A DNA stretch of 64,000 bases from Oxalobacteraceae bacterium AB_14. GTDB taxonomy: Bacteria > Pseudomonadota > Gammaproteobacteria > Burkholderiales > Burkholderiaceae_D. The stretch covers positions 687,785 through 751,784 of the forward strand of contig KB906725.1 of the NCBI GenBank assembly GCA_000381565.1. The letters are read 5' to 3'. Position 1 is the first letter of the stretch. Each line of letters opens with the position of its first letter. The position numbers were made by a program, and so were the translations under genes. Below the pieces are notes generated by a model that saw nothing but the letters and a program-made list of their open reading frames with translations, did no database searches and was not told the DNA's origin. This document shows, one piece after another, positions 44,761 through 53,633 of the stretch.

Positions 44761-46404
44761 GTGGAACGACGTTCATTTCTAAAAGTTGGCGCGGCCGCCG
44801 GTGGCAGCCTGCTGATACCGGTCTTCGGCAACGCCATCGCGGCCGAAGAGCTGCTCAACCCCATGGCCGTGCAGTTCAAGAAATCGCTGGCCGACGCCGC
44901 GATGAACGCCGCCACCAAGGCCGGCGCCAGCTACTGCGACGTGCGCATCGGCCGCTACCTGAACCAGTTCCTCACCACGCGCGACCTGAACGTGGAAAAC
45001 ATCGTCAACACCGAATCGTCCGGCGTCGGCGTGCGCGTGATCGCCAACGGCGCCTACGGCTTCTGCTCGACCAACGTCATGACGCTTGACTCGGTGGCCG
45101 CCGCCGCGCGCCAGGCGGTCGCCATCGCGCGCGCCAACGCCAAGCTGCAAACCGAGCCTGTGGTGCTGGCCCCCATTCTCGGCGGGGGCGTGGGCGAAGT
45201 GGCATGGGCCACGCCGTTCAAGAAGGACTGGCGCACCGTGGCGATCAAGGAAAAGGCCGAGATGCTGATCGCCGCCAACAGGGCCGGCCTGGACGCGGGC
45301 GCCAGCTTCATGTCGTCCAACCTGTTCCAGGTGAACCAGCAGAAGTACTTCGCTTCCACCGACGGCTCCTACATCGACCAGGACATCCATCGTCTGTGGG
45401 CGCCGCTGAGCGCCACCGCCGTCGACAAGGCCAGCAACCGCTTCCGCACCCGCGACGGCTTGTCCTCGCCGGCCAGCATGGGCTATGAATTCTTCGACGC
45501 GAAGGAGGCCAACAAGGTCAAGGCCGCCGGCAACGTCACCACGCTGTACAAGGGCGCCTACGACCTGGTGGAGGATGCGCGCGCCGCCGGCCGCCAGGCG
45601 CGCGAGAAGCTCACCGCGAAAACCGTCGAACCGGGCAAGTACGACCTGGTGCTGTCGCCGGAACACCTGTTCCTGACCATCCACGAGTCGGTCGGCCACG
45701 CCACCGAACTCGATCGCGTGCTGGGCTACGAGGCCAACTACGCCGGCACCAGCTTCGCCACGCTGGACAAGTGGAAGAGCAAGAACTTCAAATACGGTTC
45801 GGACCTGGTCAACATCGTCGCCGACAAGACCACGCCGGGCTCGCTGGGCTGCGTGGGCTACGACGACGAAGGCGTGGCCGCCAAGCGCTGGGACCTGATC
45901 CGCAACGGCATCCTGGTCAACTACCAGGCCACGCGCGACCAGGCGGCCATCATCGGCGAGAAGGAGTCGCACGGTTGCTCGTATGCGGACAGCTGGAGCA
46001 GCGTGCAGTTCCAGCGCATGCCCAACGTGTCGCTGGAAGCGGGCAAGAAGCCGCTGACGCCGGACGACATGGTCAAGGACGTCAAGAAGGGCATCTACAT
46101 CCTGGGCCGCGGCTCGTACTCGATCGACCAGCAGCGCTACAACTTCCAGTTCGGCGGCCAGCTGTACTTCGAGATCAAGAACGGCAAGATCACCAACCAG
46201 CTGGAAGACGTGGCCTACCAGTCCAACACCCAGGAGTTCTGGAACGCCTGCTCGGCGCTGTGCGATGAACGCGACTGGCGCATGGGCGGCTCCTTCTTCG
46301 ACGGCAAGGGCCAGCCTTCGCAGGTCAGCGCCGTATCGCACGGGTCGCCGACCACGCGCTTCAACGGCATCAACGTCATCAACACCGCTCGCAAGATAGG
46401 ATAA
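44761..46404 (+). CDS. Tat-exported TldD-like metallopeptidase 2
   Basis: A 547-residue paralogue of the 41651 gene. The signal MERRSFLKVGAAAGGSLL is an excellent twin-arginine motif (RRSFLK). HExxxH is intact (H308-E-S-V-G-H313) and FFDGKGQ again replaces the usual C-terminal Cys motif. The strongest sequence conservation with copy 1 is around the active site (LDRVLGYEANYAGTSFATLD) and at the C-terminus. The start is GTG 44761 with CAGGAGT upstream. Three bases separate it from its TldE-like partner. Confidence 0.88.
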   Translation: MERRSFLKVGAAAGGSLLIPVFGNAIAAEELLNPMAVQFKKSLADAAMNAATKAGASYCDVRIGRYLNQFLTTRDLNVENIVNTESSGVGVRVIANGAYGFCSTNVMTLDSVAAAARQAVAIARANAKLQTEPVVLAPILGGGVGEVAWATPFKKDWRTVAIKEKAEMLIAANRAGLDAGASFMSSNLFQVNQQKYFASTDGSYIDQDIHRLWAPLSATAVDKASNRFRTRDGLSSPASMGYEFFDAKEANKVKAAGNVTTLYKGAYDLVEDARAAGRQAREKLTAKTVEPGKYDLVLSPEHLFLTIHESVGHATELDRVLGYEANYAGTSFATLDKWKSKNFKYGSDLVNIVADKTTPGSLGCVGYDDEGVAAKRWDLIRNGILVNYQATRDQAAIIGEKESHGCSYADSWSSVQFQRMPNVSLEAGKKPLTPDDMVKDVKKGIYILGRGSYSIDQQRYNFQFGGQLYFEIKNGKITNQLEDVAYQSNTQEFWNACSALCDERDWRMGGSFFDGKGQPSQVSAVSHGSPTTRFNGINVINTARKIG

Positions 46405-46407
46405 TCA

Positions 46408-47745
46408 ATGAAGATGCTGAACCAGGAAGAAGCAAAACGCATTAGCGACAAGGTGATGTCGCTGTCCAAGGCCGACGAGTGCCGCGTGCAGATCAGCGGC
46501 AGCCGCAACGGCAATATCCGTTACGCGCGCAACGCCGTGTCGACCGCCGGCCTGACCGAGAATACCCAGCTGACCGTCAGCGTCGCCTTCGGCAAGCGCC
46601 AGGGCACGGCGTCGATCAATGAGTTCGACGACAAGGCGCTGGAGCGCGCCGTGCGCCGCGCGGAAGACGTAGCGCGCCTGGCGCCGGAGAATCCCGAGTT
46701 TCAGCCTGCGATCAAGAAGCAGGAGTACAAGTCTTCGGCCACCTACAACGAAGCCACCGCCGCCATCGATCCCGAATACCGCGCCGAAGTGGCGGCCGTC
46801 AGCATCAACGCCTGCCGCAAGCAGGGCCTGATCGCGGCGGGCTTCTTCAGCGACACCACCGGCTTTGAAACGGTGGCCAATTCGAACGGCGTGTTCGGCT
46901 ACCAGACCTTGAGCAACCTGGGTTTCACCATCACCACCCGCACCGAAGACGGCCGCGGCTCCGGCTGGGCCACGCGCTCGGCCACCGATGCGAAGAAGTT
47001 CGACGCGCGCGAAGCGTCCGAGATCGCGATCGAGAAAGCGCTGAAATCGGTGGAGGCCAAGGCGCTGGAGCCGGGCCGCTACACGGTGATCCTGGAGCCG
47101 GCGGCGACGTCGGAAATCATCGGCCGCATGTTCGGCGCCTTCGACGCGCGCCGCGCCGACGAGGGCCGCAGCTTCCTGTCGAAAAAGGGCGGCGGCAACC
47201 GCCTGGGCGAGAAGCTGTTCGACGAGCAGGTCAACGTCTGGGCCGATCCGTGGGACAAGGACGTGCCGGTGCTGGGCTGGGACGACGCGTCGATGCTGGC
47301 GCGCGAGCGCACCGACGTGATCAAGGGCGGCAAGGTGGCCTCGCTGGACTACACCCGCTACTGGGCCGAAAAGCAGGGCAAGCGCGCGGCTGGCCGTCAC
47401 GGCAACATGATCATGGCGGGCGGCGGCAAGTCGACCGAGGAGCTGATCGCGTCGACCAAGAAGGGCGTGCTGGTCACCCGCACCTGGTACATCCGCATGG
47501 TCGATCCGCAGTCGCTGCTGCTGACCGGTTTGACGCGCGACGGCACCTTCTACATCGAGAACGGCAAGATCAAGCATCCGATCAAGAACTTCCGCTTCAA
47601 CGAAAGCCCGGTCTCGATGCTGAACAATATCGATGAACTGGGCAAGCCGGTGGTGATCGGCGGCGACGAGGTGCGGTTCCAGATGCTGATCCCGCCGATG
47701 AAGGTGCGCGACTTTAACTTCACGTCCCTGTCGGACGCGGTATAA
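46408..47745 (+). CDS. TldE/PmbA-like partner protein 2
   Basis: A 445-residue paralogue of the 43306 gene, of identical length. It lacks HExxxH and has no signal peptide. The two copies share DARxADEGRSFLSKKGGGNR, VNVWADPWDKD and the C-terminal NFRFNESPV and FNFTSLSDAV. They differ mainly in the N-terminal third. ATG 46408 follows the TldD-like stop by three bases, so it is translationally coupled. A second REP element follows. Confidence 0.86.
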   Translation: MKMLNQEEAKRISDKVMSLSKADECRVQISGSRNGNIRYARNAVSTAGLTENTQLTVSVAFGKRQGTASINEFDDKALERAVRRAEDVARLAPENPEFQPAIKKQEYKSSATYNEATAAIDPEYRAEVAAVSINACRKQGLIAAGFFSDTTGFETVANSNGVFGYQTLSNLGFTITTRTEDGRGSGWATRSATDAKKFDAREASEIAIEKALKSVEAKALEPGRYTVILEPAATSEIIGRMFGAFDARRADEGRSFLSKKGGGNRLGEKLFDEQVNVWADPWDKDVPVLGWDDASMLARERTDVIKGGKVASLDYTRYWAEKQGKRAAGRHGNMIMAGGGKSTEELIASTKKGVLVTRTWYIRMVDPQSLLLTGLTRDGTFYIENGKIKHPIKNFRFNESPVSMLNNIDELGKPVVIGGDEVRFQMLIPPMKVRDFNFTSLSDAV

Positions 47746-47750
47746 ACCCC

Positions 47751-47830
47751 GTCGTTCCCGCGCAAGCGGGAACCCATGCTGAGCGTGTATGCCTGCGTTC
47801 TATGGATTCCCGCCTGCGCGGGAATGACCG
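47751..47830. repeat. REP/BIME-like element, copy 2
   Basis: Same structure as copy 1 (GTCGTTCCCGCGCAAGCGGGAACCCAT facing ATGGATTCCCGCCTGCGCGGGAATGAC), placed after the second Tld pair and before the DUF4159 gene. Confidence 0.88.
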
Positions 47831-47860
47831 ATTCCAGATAGTCGATGGTAAGGAAGCCGC

Positions 47861-48481
47861 GTGGCTAGTTACGATTTTTACTTCACCCGCCTGACCTACG
47901 AGTCGGGCGACTGGGATGTCGATATCCGCATGCCGAGCAACGTGCTCAACTCGCTGGTCGAATACACGACCTTGCGGGTTGATCCCGTCGAGCGCATCGT
48001 CGCGCTGTCGGATCCGAAGATGCTGGAGGCGCCGTTCTGCTACTTCGCCGGCCACAAGCTGGTGCAGTTCACGCCGGCCGAGCGCAAGAACCTGGAGCGC
48101 TACGTCAAGGGCGGCGGCTTCCTGTTCGTGGACGACTGCAACCACGATATCGACGGCCTGTTCTCCAAATCGTTCGAGGCAGAAATCGCCCGCATCTTCG
48201 GGCCCAAGGCGCTGCACAAGATCCCGAACACGCATCCGGTGTATTCGAGCTTCTTCCATTTCGACGGCCCGCCCAACACCAGCGTGGAGCTCAACGGCTG
48301 GGGCGACGATCTGGTGCACGACTACCTGAAGGCGGTGGAAGTGGGCGGCCGCGTGCGGCTTTTGTACAGCAACAAGGACTACGGCTGCGAGTGGGACTAC
48401 GACTTCCGCAACAAGCGCTGGCTGGTGGTCGACAACACCCGCTTTGCGGTCAATATCATTCAATATGCGTTGGGAGCTTGA
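47861..48481 (+). CDS. DUF4159 domain protein
   Basis: A 206-residue protein. It shows the DUF4159 pattern: an N-terminal segment YDFYFTRLTYESGDWD, then FTPAERKNLERYVKGGGFLFVDDC, and a C-terminal YSNKDYGCEWDY. The fold is expected to be glutamine-amidotransferase-like but without its catalytic residues, as in proteins encoded with MoxR/BatA clusters. No signal peptide or membrane helix is present. The start is GTG 47861 with AAGGAA upstream. It ends two bases before the MoxR gene. Confidence 0.85.
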   Translation: MASYDFYFTRLTYESGDWDVDIRMPSNVLNSLVEYTTLRVDPVERIVALSDPKMLEAPFCYFAGHKLVQFTPAERKNLERYVKGGGFLFVDDCNHDIDGLFSKSFEAEIARIFGPKALHKIPNTHPVYSSFFHFDGPPNTSVELNGWGDDLVHDYLKAVEVGGRVRLLYSNKDYGCEWDYDFRNKRWLVVDNTRFAVNIIQYALGA

Positions 48482-48483
48482 TC

Positions 48484-49482
<999 letters not shown>

Positions 49483-49494
49483 GCCTGAGCCGCG

Positions 49495-50430
49495 ATGCAA
49501 TCGACCTTTAAACCATCCGCGCCCGGCACTTCCACGCCCGCCGCCGCCATGACGGCGATGATGGCGCAGACCAAGGACCTGGAGCTGGTGATCCGCCACG
49601 TGCTGGCGGGACTGGGCCACGGCCTGCACGCCGGACGCGAACGCGGCGCCGGCGTCGAGTTCTCCGAGTACCGGGCCTACGCGCCGGGCGACGAGTGGCG
49701 CCGCGTCGACTGGAAGCTGCTGGCGCGCGCCGACCGCTACTTCGTCCGCGAGGCGGAGCGCGACAGCCACGTCGCCACCTGGCTGTGGCTGGACGCCAGC
49801 GCCTCGATGGCGGAGCCCAGCCGCGAGATCAACGGCGTCGACAAGCTATGGTTCGCGCGCACCGTGCTGGCCTGCGTGGCGGCCATCGCGCAGCGCCAGG
49901 GCGACGCGTTCGGACTGGTGGTGTGCGGCGGCGGCAAGGTCGAGTTCACGCAAGCCTCGCGCGGGCCGCGCCAGTTGCAGCGGGTATTGGCGCAGCTGGC
50001 CAAGGCCAGGCCGGAAGGCAGCCTGCCCGGCGCCGGGGTGCTGAAGGCCAATCTGCATTTCGCCCGTTCGCCCAGCTTGATTTTCGCCGCCAGCGATTTC
50101 CTCGACTGGCCGTCGCCGTTGAGCGAAGCGCTGCTGCGCCTGCGCAGCCTGCGGCACGACGTGCGCCTGCTGACCCTGCGCACGCAGGCCGAGGTGGACG
50201 CCAGCTTCAAGGCCGGTGCGGCCTACCGCGATCCGGAGCGCAGCGACGGCTTGCACCGCATGAGCAACGCCGACCGCGAAAGCTACCGGCAGCAGAGCCG
50301 CGCGCATTTCGACGCGGTGGCCACCAGCTGCCGTCAAAACAATATCGTCCACTACGAGGCGCGTATCGAGCAGCCGCTGGGCGGCGTGCTGCGCAGCTGG
50401 TTGCAGCTGGCCGGAGCGCGCGCAAAATGA
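49495..50430 (+). CDS. DUF58 (vWA-like) protein
   Basis: A 311-residue protein. The DUF58 signature EFSEYRAYAPGDEWRRVDWK is followed by a von Willebrand A-like fold whose MIDAS-type motif is DASASM. DUF58 proteins are the regular partners of MoxR ATPases. No membrane helix is seen, unlike many longer DUF58 proteins, so membrane attachment must come from neighbours. It lies 12 bp after the MoxR gene and 13 bp before the BatA-like gene. Confidence 0.92.
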   Translation: MQSTFKPSAPGTSTPAAAMTAMMAQTKDLELVIRHVLAGLGHGLHAGRERGAGVEFSEYRAYAPGDEWRRVDWKLLARADRYFVREAERDSHVATWLWLDASASMAEPSREINGVDKLWFARTVLACVAAIAQRQGDAFGLVVCGGGKVEFTQASRGPRQLQRVLAQLAKARPEGSLPGAGVLKANLHFARSPSLIFAASDFLDWPSPLSEALLRLRSLRHDVRLLTLRTQAEVDASFKAGAAYRDPERSDGLHRMSNADRESYRQQSRAHFDAVATSCRQNNIVHYEARIEQPLGGVLRSWLQLAGARAK

Positions 50431-50443
50431 AGATGGGTTGTCG

Positions 50444-51589
50444 ATGCTGAGTTCTTATCCCTTGTGGTGGCTTGCGCTGCCGGTGCTGTTGCTGCCGGTG
50501 TGGTGGCATCGGCAGAAACGCCAGCGCCTGAAGGCCGAACCGCTGGCGACGGCGCGCTTCCTGCCGTCGGCCGCGCCGGAGCAATTGCGCGTCTGGCAGT
50601 GGCGCGACCGCTTGCTGCTGCTGGTGCGCTGCCTGATGCTGGTGGCGCTGATCGCCTGGCTGGCCGCGACCATTTTCCCGTGGCGCGGCGATACGGTGCT
50701 GCTGGATGCCGGCGCCGACAAGGCCTGGGCGGAGCAGCAGATCGCCGCTGCCGGCATGGGCGCGGCGCAGCGCAGCGAGCTGCCGGCTAACGGCCTGCGA
50801 TGGCTGCGCCAGCACGAGCGCGACTGGCGCCCCGGCGCGCGCCTGCTGATCGTCTCCCGCGCCGACCAGCTGGCGATGCCGGCCCGCGTGCCGCAGTTCA
50901 GCCACCTGGTGGAACTGCGCATCAAGCCGCCGGCCGCCGCCGCCACCGCGGCGACACCGGCCGGGCACCACATCGTGCTGGCCGGCGCGCAGGAGCCGGG
51001 CGCCGCCTGGCGTTCGCTGTTCGCCGCCTTCAACCGCGCCGGCGATGGCGCCAGCCGTTACGTGCTCACCGCCGAGCCGGATGCAAAAACCGAGTTGATC
51101 GTCTGGGAATCCGCCGCCGCGCCGCCTTCCCACTGGCGTGCGCCGCACTGGTGGGTCGCCGCGCCTGCCGCCTTTCCCGAACTCACAGACGGCGCCTCAC
51201 CAGCCGTCGTTCCCGCGCAGGCGGGAACCCATACGTCGCGCGGTCAGAGCCGCAGCATGGATTCCCGCGTGCGCGGAAATGACGAAGTGACGATACGTGG
51301 CACACCTAACGACATCACACTGAAATACACCGACACCCCGCGCGGCCGCCTGTGGACCTCCGCCGCCTTTCCACCGCGCGACGCCGACACCGCGCGCGCC
51401 CTCCATGAAGCCTGGCGGCAGCTCAGCCCCGCCCCCGCGCCGCCCTACCCGATGCCATCGCAAGCGCTGTCCGCGGCGCGCAGCGCGCTCCCCGCCATCA
51501 CCGACGCCAGGCCCGCCGCCTGGCTCGCGCTTGCCCTGCTGGCGCTGTTTCTACTCGAACGGATACTGACCCATGCACGGCGAAACTGA
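50444..51589 (+). CDS. BatA-like membrane protein, interrupted in frame by a REP element
   Basis: A 381-residue protein. The N-terminal BatA-type domain has two helices (YPLWWLALPVLLLPVWW and LLLLVRCLMLVALIAWLAATIF) joined by a basic loop, and a third helix lies at the C-terminus (LALALLALFLLERI). The middle is poorly conserved. Residues ~254-280 (VVPAQAGTHTS through DSRVRGND) are the translation of a REP element, so they are not ancestral. ATG 50444 was chosen; a TTG at 50438 would add two residues. The gene overlaps the next by 17 bp. Confidence 0.82.
   Translation: MLSSYPLWWLALPVLLLPVWWHRQKRQRLKAEPLATARFLPSAAPEQLRVWQWRDRLLLLVRCLMLVALIAWLAATIFPWRGDTVLLDAGADKAWAEQQIAAAGMGAAQRSELPANGLRWLRQHERDWRPGARLLIVSRADQLAMPARVPQFSHLVELRIKPPAAAATAATPAGHHIVLAGAQEPGAAWRSLFAAFNRAGDGASRYVLTAEPDAKTELIVWESAAAPPSHWRAPHWWVAAPAAFPELTDGASPAVVPAQAGTHTSRGQSRSMDSRVRGNDEVTIRGTPNDITLKYTDTPRGRLWTSAAFPPRDADTARALHEAWRQLSPAPAPPYPMPSQALSAARSALPAITDARPAAWLALALLALFLLERILTHARRN
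51204..51284. repeat. REP/BIME-like element, copy 3, inside a coding sequence
   Basis: This copy has the same facing hairpins as copies 1 and 2, slightly decayed (GATTCCCGCGTGCGCGGAAATGACG). It is 81 bp, a multiple of three, and leaves the BatA-like reading frame open. Confidence 0.9.
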
Positions 51590-53633
51590 AACCCTGCGCC
51601 GCCACCTGTGGGCCGCCGTCCTGCGCCGCCGCATGCCGCAATGGCTGGCCGCGCTGGCGCCGCTGGCCATCGCGCTGGTCCTGCTGCCCGCTGCCCGTCC
51701 GCTGGTGATCGCGGCCATGCTGCCGTGGACCATCTGGCTGGCCGCCGACATCTACCGCTGGCGCCTGCGCATCAAGCGCGAATGGAGCTCGTGGCTGAAC
51801 GCCGCCATCCCCGCGCTGGAAGACAGCAGCACGCTGCTGGCGGCCGACGCCACCACGCCCATCGCCAAACTCCAGCAGCAACGCCTGCATGCCCGCCTGG
51901 CCTCCGTGCTGGGCGAGAGCGACTACCGCGGCATCGCCCGCAGCCGCGTGCGCATCAGCGTCGTGCCGGTGCTGCTCAGCCTTGCGGCGGCGGGCGCCGC
52001 CTGGGGCTACCACGGCAAGCAGACCGCCGCCGTCGCAACCGTCGCCGCCAGCCAGGCGGCCAAGCCCATCGTCGACGGCGAGATCTACCTGCGCGTCGCG
52101 CCGCCGGCCTACACCGGCGTCCAGCCGTTCGAGACCGCCGCCCGCGACATCCTGGTGCCGCAATTTTCCGAAGTGCGCTGGTGCGTGCGCAAGCCGAGCG
52201 GCCCGCAGCCTGCTGTGGAACTGGGCGATGGCCTCAGCCTGCCCGTCACCGAGGCCTGCGCGATGAAGCGCATGGAGGAATCGCTGTTCTGGCGCGCGCG
52301 CGGCAAGAACGGCACGCGCTACAACATCCGCGTGACGCCGGACCAGGCGCCGCAAGTGACCATCGTCGAACCCACCGAATTGATACACATCCTCGCCAAG
52401 GACGCCAAGACGGTGCAGATCTCCGTCACGGCCCGCGACGACTACGCCGTCGTCCGCGCCAGCCTGCACATGACACTGGCGCGCGGCAGCGGCGAGAACA
52501 TCCGCTTCAGCGACCGCGAAGTGCCGCTGCCGCAATCGTCCGATCCGAAAGTCCGTAACTGGAAGAAGCGGTGGACCCTGGCGGAGCTGGGCATGGAGCC
52601 GGGCGACGAGCTGTACTTCTTCGTGCGCGCCACCGACAACTCACCGGACAATCCGCACACCACCCAGTCGCCGACCTACACGCTGCGCCTGCCGGCGCCG
52701 GAAGCGGAAAGCCTGGACTCGACCGCGTTGCCGTCGATCGCCAAGCCTGAAAACCTGCGCAGCCAGCGCCAGATCATCATCGACACCGAGCAGCTGGTGG
52801 CCGACATGCAGGCCCACCCCAGCATGCCGGCGGCCACGCTGCGCGAGCGCAGCGAAACCATCGCCTCCGACCAGGCCAAGCTGCGGCTGCGCTACGGCCA
52901 GTTCCTCGGCGAGGAATCGAGCCTGTTCGGCGATGAGCACGAACACGAAGGCGAAGGCGAAGGCGAAGGCGAAGGCGAAGGCCGCCACGGCGGCAAGCCC
53001 GGCTTCGGTAACGAGATGGCGGTGCTGAAGGAGTTCGGCCACGCGCACGACCAGGAAGGCAACGCCACCATCTTCGACCCCAAGACCAAGGCGATTCTGA
53101 AGCGCGCGCTGTCGGACATGTGGGATGCGGAGAAATCGCTGCGCGCCATCGCGCCCAAGCCGGCGCTGCCGCCCGAGTACAAGGCGCTGGACGCGATCAA
53201 GGAATTGCAGGCGGCGGAGCGCATCTACCTGCACCGCACCGCCTTCGTGCCGCCGGCGCTGAAGGAAGAAAAACGCATGAGCGGCGACATCGTCGGCGTG
53301 TTGAGCTACAAGCGCGCCCAGGGCTCGGCCGGCGACACCGTGCCGGCCGAAGTGCGCGAACTGGTGCAAGCGCTGTCGCAGGACGGCGCGCTGCCGGCCC
53401 TGTGGAGCAAGGCCGCGCGCGACACCATCTCCGCCCGCATCAGCGACCAGGAACAGAAACTGAGCGCACAACGCGCAGTGCAGGATGTGCAGGATGGCTG
53501 CGTCGCCTGTCGCGGCGAGCTGCGCGCATGGCTGCGCGGCACCTTGGCCGATGCGCCGGTGCTGCTGCAGGCGCGGCCTTCGACGGATACGCCGTTCCGT
53601 CAGGCCTGGAACGGCAAGGAGCAGCCGAAATGA
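51573..53633 (+). CDS. DUF4175-like large membrane protein
   Basis: A 686-residue protein. Two or three membrane helices lie near the N-terminus (~25-60) and at ~130-147 (VVPVLLSLAAAGAAWGY). A long periplasmic region with beta-sandwich-like segments follows (PIVDGEIYLRVAPPAYTGV; ISVTARDDYAVVRASL) and then helical regions. The style matches DUF4175-type proteins that accompany MoxR/DUF58/BatA genes; this call is from memory. A (Glu-Gly)6 run encoded by a hexanucleotide repeat lies near residue 460. Two cysteines (CVAC) lie close to the C-terminus. It overlaps its neighbours by 17 bp and 4 bp. Confidence 0.7.
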   Translation: MHGETETLRRHLWAAVLRRRMPQWLAALAPLAIALVLLPAARPLVIAAMLPWTIWLAADIYRWRLRIKREWSSWLNAAIPALEDSSTLLAADATTPIAKLQQQRLHARLASVLGESDYRGIARSRVRISVVPVLLSLAAAGAAWGYHGKQTAAVATVAASQAAKPIVDGEIYLRVAPPAYTGVQPFETAARDILVPQFSEVRWCVRKPSGPQPAVELGDGLSLPVTEACAMKRMEESLFWRARGKNGTRYNIRVTPDQAPQVTIVEPTELIHILAKDAKTVQISVTARDDYAVVRASLHMTLARGSGENIRFSDREVPLPQSSDPKVRNWKKRWTLAELGMEPGDELYFFVRATDNSPDNPHTTQSPTYTLRLPAPEAESLDSTALPSIAKPENLRSQRQIIIDTEQLVADMQAHPSMPAATLRERSETIASDQAKLRLRYGQFLGEESSLFGDEHEHEGEGEGEGEGEGRHGGKPGFGNEMAVLKEFGHAHDQEGNATIFDPKTKAILKRALSDMWDAEKSLRAIAPKPALPPEYKALDAIKELQAAERIYLHRTAFVPPALKEEKRMSGDIVGVLSYKRAQGSAGDTVPAEVRELVQALSQDGALPALWSKAARDTISARISDQEQKLSAQRAVQDVQDGCVACRGELRAWLRGTLADAPVLLQARPSTDTPFRQAWNGKEQPK
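52947..52982 (+). repeat. Hexanucleotide microsatellite (GAAGGC)6
   Basis: Six perfect GAAGGC units encode six Glu-Gly pairs inside the DUF4175-like protein. Changes in unit number would keep the frame and alter only linker length. Confidence 0.95.
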
